A stretch of 64,000 nucleotides of DNA from Gentiana macrophylla (lineage: Eukaryota; Streptophyta; Magnoliopsida; Gentianales; Gentianaceae): positions 1,736,001 to 1,800,000 of the forward strand of contig CM047810.1 in assembly GCA_026214975.1 (NCBI GenBank). Reading direction: 5' to 3'. Within the stretch, counting starts at the first letter, position 1. Every line of letters starts with the position of its first letter. Below the pieces are notes generated by a model. That model did no database searches. It saw only the letters and a list, made by a program, of their open reading frames with translations, and had not been told where the DNA came from. Positions 57,122 to 64,000 of the stretch are shown here, one piece after another. The translations under genes and the position numbers were made by a program.

Positions 57122-60100
57122 TTAAACTGCATATAATCGCACGACTTGGTCTATATTGGCACGACAAACCGGGCAACCCCATTTCTTGGCTTTGACTTCG
57201 TTAAGACACGACATGCATCCGGCCATATGTCCACACGGAATACACGCTCCCTCTACCGGAGAATCCAGGCAGATAACACAAGATGAAGAATCTTTACTGT
57301 CCTTTGTTTCATCTGGTTTAGCATCTGACCTTAGATTTGCATGGGGTGAGGATAAACCGACAGGTGAGCCCTCAATTGTCGGATAATGAATTGGAGTATC
57401 ATCTACAATATCGTCACCAAGAGGTGGTGCTGATGGAATAGGATCATCAGCAGTTGCCTGAACATTAACGTAAACGTTCTGTGGCCCGATATGCTGAACT
57501 GTGACATCATGATGTGCCATCTTGGAAGAAGTTGCTACAGAAATGCAGTTGTCAGGATGGACAGAAACATTTGCAGGATTGACCGTGCTTGAAGATGCAT
57601 ACGGTCCAGATTCTGGATGAGGTCTTTGTTGGGCTAAAGACTGAATGGATGCATCAATAGCCATTGATAATTGAACATCTTCGCAGTTTGCTGGAGTTGT
57701 TGCACGAAAAACAGGAACTTCTGGGGCGTTGAAAGGAGACGTTGAATGCGAGACCTGGAAGTTTTGCAACAGTTAGATCATGAGAAGAGGTAAAAACGTT
57801 CTGTAAGGTGAAGAAAAGGGAGATTAATACAAGGCTCATCGATAATCTTGAAGATGGGTTGGGATGATAATAAACCAGATACACAAAGAAAGGCAAACAT
57901 TGCAAACTAATTTATTCTGCCTGATGTATAAAATGAAGGTCATATTTAATCGCCCAATACAGACTAGGGAAAAAAATTAACAGATAAAGTAACAACCTGA
58001 GAAATTCCTTTACATGCATTGCAAAGCTGCTGCAACTGGGGTTTGTCATTTCCACTCAAAGCTGCAATTTTAAGTCGTGTCTCTGCAATTGCCACACAAT
58101 GCATAAATAACTCTAGCCTTTAAGTATAAAATGAAGTACATGCTTTTCTCTCTCCTAAGCCTCACGTAAAGTGAGGATGGATCGTCCCCCTCGCCAGTGA
58201 CTTTGGTGCAGTGATTCCTCTGGTTCGTATTTCACTAAAAGCTCACAGTTTTCCTATGCACCCCCCCAATGTACCCTGAAATTCAGATGCACTTACTCTT
58301 TGCCACTTGCTTGTAAGTAATACCCCGTCTCTTCCTCCAGCGTCTTGACACTACGCATCAGATAGAAATCCATTATCTACTTAAAAGTAACACGAGGGAT
58401 CAAAAAGGTTAAACGGAGTTCAGTGCAGAAATTTACTAGTGGAATTATCAGTGATCACAACTGCTGGTTCAGGATGGTTGAAATTTGGTTCGTCCATATT
58501 AGCCTTCCAGAGTGCAACAATTGTCCGCGGTTGGGCATCCTGATCATACACCGTGTTGCCGCAGAGATTAAACAGTGGAATATACAGTAAATAAAATCTC
58601 ACTTTAGTGGGAAACGAAATAGAACAGAGTTGAGATACCTGCAAAGCGGTGTACACGGCTAGCTCCAACTTGAAAGGCTTCTGGAGACTCCGAGAACCGC
58701 AGGGAATAACCACCACCCAACTACATAATCCTCAAAAAAGACGGTTATACCAGAAAATTTGATAAAGAGATTGTACTTGCATACGACAAATATCAAAAGA
58801 ACAATGCTCGCCAAAAAGGAACAGAGGCTAACATGTCTTTGGCAAGTAAAGTTTAACTAGCACTTCTTGACTTTGAAATGGAGTCTGACAATGAAATTGA
58901 GCTTTGAAAAGTAAACATCTAGCTACTACGAGATAAATAAAATCTTGCTGCAAATTTATACCGCCATAAGAATAGGAAGGTAGAACGATATTTATTTCTA
59001 ACAGCTAACTCTCCCATATACTATGTATGCGACAGACAGGTTCAAAATATAAAGCATGCGAAGACATATGCATACGGTTCAAAATGGTTGAAGTTAAACC
59101 GGATACTTACATTTTTCTAGAAAGAAATTGTGTTGCAAGTTTTTCTAGAAAGGCAGGTCCATGCAGCTCTTTAAACCATCCAGAAAACAAGCAGATATGA
59201 GCCTGAACATTGTAGCCAAAAAATCAAAGGCGAGCGTAAAATTCCGAAAATGTACCCTTCATGCAGGGAGGAAAATATACGACAGGAGACTTCAAGACCA
59301 GTTATGCTCTACAATACCTCTATTGTGCGTACAACGTTGCTGTGTCCTTTGAATCTAGCAATATCAAGAGGAGTTTGACAGTCGTCGTTCATCACCAGTG
59401 CATTTGCTTGAAGAAGAGAAATACAGTCGTCAGCCAAATTTGGAGGAAAGATACTGATCTGTTGCACACGTTGGAGCAATGCAATCTAATATTTCAGTGT
59501 TATTAACGGATTATTTACAAACCTCCATGGGAGAGAAGTAGCTTTACAGTCTGGTCAAGACCCCTTTTTGCAGCATGATGCAATGGAGTTCCAGCATGAC
59601 GACCTACACAGATGAAAATGGAGACTTATAGACTAACTCCCAAGACATTATCAAATACTGAATGAAGAATATAGGATTATATCAGGCATTAGATATGTCA
59701 ACATTATCCTGCTCCCTTATTAAAGTGTCCAAATGCTTTGGTTCCCTGTCACATTTTGTGCATTATCAATCGCTGCAATGATCAAACTCTAAACAAAATC
59801 TTCAGTTCGCTTCTATGCACGGGAATGTATATATGTGCACAGGTCAATAAATGTACTTCGAACCAGAACAACTTTGAAAATGCGAATTATTAAACAACTT
59901 AAAGGAAGCTCAACAAATAAGAAGAAAAAAAGAACAAATTCCCAACAGGAAATAAATAACACCAAACAACTTTATGTAACTAGAATCCTAATATCAAAAA
60001 ACACAAGTAATTGAGTCATTTATCTGTAACAAAATGCATTACCTTGACGAAAGGCATTGACATTTGCCCCCAAATCAATCAAAGTTTTAGCCACATTATA

Positions 60101-60859
60101 AAGCTCAGGGTTCATGCAAGCCACAATTAGAGGTGTCTTCCCTTCCTTGTCAATCCACTGCCATCAAACCAATTCAATTGGCATAATGCTAACTTAGTAA
60201 CATGAAATTTATCGAGCTGGCATAATAATAGTAACGGTAACTTTGCAAGCTAAAATCATAATATTGCTACATCTGAACAAACAGCAGCTGAACCTGAGCT
60301 TCAAGCTGCTGCGATGCAGAGGAATAAAAGTGCAGATGTGCTGAATATCAAAGCTGGATGGCTGGAGGCATTAATAAAGGATGCAGGCAGCAGCTGATTA
60401 TTAGTGCAACAGAGTTCTTTTAGACATAGATCAAGCACCTTGTAAAGATAGTTAGCTAGGAAAGGTAGTTGCTTAGTTTATCCTTGTGTTTTACATATGG
60501 GAAGCAAGCTAAAGTATTCAAAGGCTTCTCCTTGATTGTAGAACATACTTTTCTGATTCAAATCAAAGAAATCTTACGCCCATTTCAATTCTCTTGAGTT
60601 TTAGTTAGTTTTGATCAATTCTTCTAATTTTTCTTGACTAAACACAGTGTGCTCGATAATTCATGGTTGCTGAACTCTCAAAACTAACAACAGCACAAAG
60701 GAAAGAAACATCGATAGCAATACAAATAGAAAAAAGTTGTAATCTTTACGCGTGTACCTCAAGGCGTGCCCCTTCTCTATGGAGAGCTTTAATGCCTTCA
60801 ATATTACCATTAATGACTTGCTGATACAGCTGCTGGGTTTTCGATTGCTGTAGCCCCAT
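57122..60859 (-). CDS. XBAT34/35-type ankyrin-repeat RING E3 ubiquitin ligase
   Basis: Nine exons on the minus strand: 60859-60758, 60157-60043, 59603-59523, 59406-59318, 59202-59111, 58720-58639, 58539-58437, 58082-57997 and 57754-57122. Phases agree throughout and give about 460 residues, the usual length. Residues 1-130 are ankyrin repeats (GKTPLIVACMNPELYNVAKT, AGTPLHHAAKRGLDQTVKLL, CQTPLDIARFKGHSNVVRTI). The middle keeps IWVVVIPCGSR and the NSTKTRLKIAA block. Residues 275-289 (EDVQLSMAIDASIQS) look like a ubiquitin-interacting motif. A C3HC4 RING ends the protein (CVICLDS, CGHMAGC, CPVC; about 409-448). Arabidopsis relatives XBAT34 and XBAT35 ubiquitinate targets in hormone and defence signalling. 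The gene appears intact. Confidence 0.93.
60262..60656. mobile_element. Possible solo LTR in intron 1 of the XBAT gene
   Basis: Between exons 1 and 2 there is a GC-richer stretch followed by AATCAAAGAAATCTTACGCC and TTCAATTCTCTTGAG, wording common near the ends of copia LTRs. I could not fix a TG...CA pair with a target duplication, so the call is tentative. Confidence 0.3.
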
Positions 60860-62567
60860 TTCCTTAAAATATCCAAATTATTATCCAAAAAAAGAATAAA
60901 TAAACAAAAAAAAGAAAACGAGGAAAAACAAGAACAACCCCTCAAATTCCACTGGGGAAATTTGTGGGATATGTATAGAAGTCTTATTGGGGAAAATTCA
61001 GGCAGAGGAGAAAACAGGGTGTTTCGAGAAGGTGATAAAGGAGACTGACTTCTATGCAATCAAGATTCAAAAGGGTGGGGTCAAAAATTAAAATGCCGGG
61101 AATTGCAATGCGTTTTCTTAATAAAGAAGGTTTAATGAAGATGGCTCAACTACCAACTGAATTGATTGATTCCAGTTCTCTCTTTACAGCCGTTCATTTC
61201 ATTTTGAATGATTTGTAGTATTTATCAAACAAACAAACAAACATTATTTCAGCATCATGAACAAGAAGGAACGTCGTTCCTAACCTTAGAAACATCAACG
61301 TTATTGACGTTCATACCTTTTGGGTAAAGAGTTTACCCAAAATAGCTTCCACAGCAGAGGCTCTATCCCTATATATTTTTAGGGATATGAACAGTACATC
61401 CATATTTGTGGGGATGTACTATTCATGCCCTAAACATATTTAATTATTAAAAATTATAGGTATAGGGATAGGGATGCTGCTGGAGTGAAATAATAAATAT
61501 TTAATGTGTATAAATAGGGTTGTGAGGTAGAATATGTATTATTTAATATTATTTGAAATGTTATAGGGATAAGGATAGAGATGCTGTTGTGGATATTTTT
61601 GAATTGAGATGTTGTAAAATAGAGATATGTATTATTTTATATTATTTTAGGGATAAAGTTTGAGGACTCTGTTGGGAGTGCCCTTAGAAATGTTCCACGC
61701 ATTGGATGATGGCATTGATGTTTCTTATGCATATCGAACGACAGTGTCAATGACATTGGTAAAAATGTGTTGCCCGAAGTAATCAAAGAATGGATAGTTG
61801 ATTAGACAACGACATTGCCACTTATAACATCGCTCACCATAGTCACGATGAGTGATGTTCCTGAAATGTAAAGAAACAACAACACAAAATAAGTTTCATC
61901 TCGTGAAAAAATAATCATAGAAAAATGTGGTACCATGTAGTAGTAATTTTGTGGTGCTTTAGAACCACCCAACCTATGTACATATTTACATTTTATGGTG
62001 TTTCATAATTTTTGTTCACAAGGTTAGATTTCTGTTATATGCATGAGAAATTTTATGGTGCAACGGTTTTATGAAGGTTATACTAAGTGACACCCATTAG
62101 AGCTATTCATTTTTACTCTCTTTTAGATAATACACTTTTATCGTGTATGAAAGGTTATAAATGAATGGTTGTAATCATGTCACTTTGTACAACCTTCGTA
62201 CCCACAACTTTTGAAAGGAAAAAAAAAAAAAAAAAAAAAGGCAGCTCCATACAAAAAATCCATTCAACATTAAGGAATTGGTGATGTATTTTACAGCTAC
62301 AACTCTACAATGAATTCTCATATGCTGAAAACTTTGAACAAAAAAATAAAATATAAATACATACATAATATAAAAAGATAACAAGAGTATAATTGAAGCC
62401 TCATCCTGTGCCTTGTCAATCTAATTAATGTCATTTCTTCCTGCCAAAAAAAGATGTATTTTTTACTTGAGAATAGCCTTTTGATAGTGAATATTCTTCT
62501 TTTTGCAATAAAAAATTATGACCATCATTTAGCTTCTTTAACTTCTGAGCAGCTTATAGGTTAGAAT
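60860..62567. other. Intergenic stretch between XBAT and BRX genes
   Basis: Begins with the leader and promoter of the XBAT gene. It then has AT-rich DNA with repeated (A)TTATAGG(T/G)ATA/GGGATA words at 61370-61660, an A run (62219-62240) and the 3' flank of the BRX gene. No gene is seen. Confidence 0.45.
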
Positions 62568-63902
62568 CTATGCAGCTTGCTGTTCCTCAGACGCCGACGA
62601 CGGAGAAGATCCAGGTGGTTCAGTTGATGGTTCAATTGATGGTAGAGGAGGAGGTTCGGTTGATGCGGGAGGAGGTTCAGTCGATGCATTATTACTATTT
62701 ATCTTTGTTGGGCTGTATTTATTGAGAAGCCTGTCTTTGTTTTGCTTCCACCATTCTTCTGCCTGCTGCTCTACAAATCTTCTTTTACTGCACAACATAC
62801 ATGAACATTAATGCAATATAAGATAATTTGTACTAGTGTTGGCTAATAATAAGAAGGGGCCAATTATGAAATATCATATGGTAAATCTTTAAAAGCAACA
62901 CAATTGTAATTGAATCAACAATCCAAGCATTAGGCTGATGAAAGGAAATAAATATAAGGAAGAAAATACAGACTCTCTAAACAAAATGATGAGTTATATA
63001 CTTCATACATGTGTCCAATTCAAAATTTTATGAAGATGTAAGCAATAAAATGTTAAAATTTGAGCAGGAAAAGATACAACAATTTGAAGCAAAGATGGAA
63101 GCTTTATCTTACCTGAATTTAACCCGTTTGAAGATTTTAGAACCGTCTGAAAGTAGGAGTAGAGTTACATAAACACCTGGTTCAAACTGTTCAATAACCT
63201 CCTTTGAAGGTTTAGACAATACCGATGCACTTGGTTGAAGTGTCTTTCCTGTATTAAGAACAGATGTGCTATCACTTTGCTTCGGGGTACTGTCTGCATT
63301 GACGGATGTATCCGTAGATTCACCAGCTGAGGATGTCTGGTCAATGCCGTTGTGCTCTTCAAGCTCTTCTGGCCCTATGTTCTCCAAAATAGATTCAACT
63401 TCAGCATGGATGGATATGAACCTTTCCTTTTCAGGGATTTCAGGAGGGATCGTGTCCGTCACTTCTTTCAACTGACAAAATGAAAGTATGTAGATGCAGG
63501 CCATCAATTAAAAAAAGTAAAAGAGTCGAACAGAAGTTAAAATTCACAAAGGTAAAATTGCAACATTCTCCTAAGTAAAAACAAAAAACAAGAAACACGT
63601 AAGCTAAGTATTTCTTGCTACATTTGATTCTCTTACTTCCTATCAATTCATTTCATAGATTGGTTCGAGCTTAGTCATCATCACGAGATAAGCTGCGTAA
63701 GTATAGTTTTGAAAAGGCTAGGCGTAGATGTGGGATTCGATATCCGTAGACTTACCTGACTTGTAATGGACTTCATAGCTTTTACTACCATGGTATATTT
63801 GGATGACCTGTCCTCAGCCAATGAAGTAGCTTCTTGGACTTTCTTCCTTAGTTTCTGCAATTCTTCATCTTGGATTTCGCTTTGCTGGTTCAAACCTTTC
63901 AT
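62568..63902 (-). CDS. C-terminal exons of an RCC1/FYVE/BRX (PRAF-type) protein, partial
   Basis: Three exons on the minus strand are visible: 63902-63756, 63471-63113 and 62787-62568, phase-consistent. The first gives a coiled segment (LQKLRKKVQEATSLAEDRSS). The second has an acidic Ser/Thr-rich linker, then EQFEPGVYVTLLLLSDGSKI. The third completes a BRX domain (SKRRFVEQQAEEWWKQNKDR) and a Pro/Ser/Glu-rich tail with ASTEPPP repeats. This order is the end of plant PH-RCC1-FYVE-BRX proteins (PRAF family), thought to bind phosphoinositides and act on small GTPases. The BRX domain mediates protein contacts. The PH, RCC1 and FYVE parts lie beyond the right edge, so the naming rests on the C-terminus. 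Confidence 0.85.
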
Positions 63903-64000
63903 CTGAAGATAAAATAGCAAACAAAACCGATGAATCTGATAGAAAGAATACAATGATTCTACAAAAGAAAGAAGAAAAAAAACGAACATGGGATTTCCAG

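Noticed and set aside
1..64000. Search by eye for tRNA, rRNA, CRISPR arrays and bacterial-type operons
   Set aside because: None seen. The only tRNA-like boxes (51950-52060) do not form a cloverleaf. Decisive tests would be tRNAscan and Infernal runs.

Overview
This is a nuclear window from a flowering plant, most likely a eudicot. The genes are split by GT/AG introns, and the protein families are plant-specific or plant-type: an ALOG/LSH factor, a KIN-10A phragmoplast kinesin, an XBAT-type ankyrin-RING ligase, a C-terminal BRX domain, and a homologue of the KIN14B-interacting protein. Retrotransposons with plant tRNA primer sites fill much of the rest. I cannot name the species. Nothing bacterial, organellar or CRISPR-like is visible.

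Layout. (1) 1-22237 is a repeat block. A decayed Athila-type Ty3/gypsy element fills about 1-12190: LTR end, tRNA-Asp primer site, gag, protease, RT, RNase H and integrase remnants, then two diverged copies of an extra ORF. A plant-mobile-domain fragment lies antisense at 12270-12735. From 13081 to 22229 sits a complete-ended hAT transposon with an 8-bp target duplication. It was itself broken by a second, internally deleted copy of the same Athila family (14039-18703). (2) 22768-24294 is a Mutator-type element with a 9-bp duplication, followed by a long TA microsatellite. (3) 26060-29595 (minus) is the At4g14310-like gene. (4) 30659-35759 is a young Ty1/copia element on the minus strand with two 329-bp LTRs and a 5-bp duplication, next to a LINE scrap. 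(5) 36920-41178 (plus) is a six-exon KIN-10A kinesin gene. (6) 42103-42887 (minus) is a small two-exon gene of DUF688 type. (7) 43000-53400 is mostly intergenic, with a LINE RNase H scrap, a Stowaway MITE, a retroposon-like segment, a Mutator-type MITE and a SINE-like segment. (8) 53413-54028 (minus) is an ALOG/LSH gene with a one-base frameshift in a microsatellite. (9) 57122-60859 (minus) is a nine-exon XBAT34/35-type gene. (10) 62568-63902 (minus) is the 3' end of an RCC1/FYVE/BRX gene that runs off the right edge.

The host genes are not an operon. Their order matches, from memory, two duplicated Arabidopsis regions (around At4g14310-At4g14368 and At3g23270-At3g23290), which suggests an old conserved block. 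Two of them have microtubule links: the KIN-10A kinesin and the kinesin-interacting WD-type protein. No wholly new system is evident. The most unusual signal is a GC-rich bipartite CGGACCG motif. It occurs in the Athila LTR just before the TATA box and again before each of the two extra internal ORFs.
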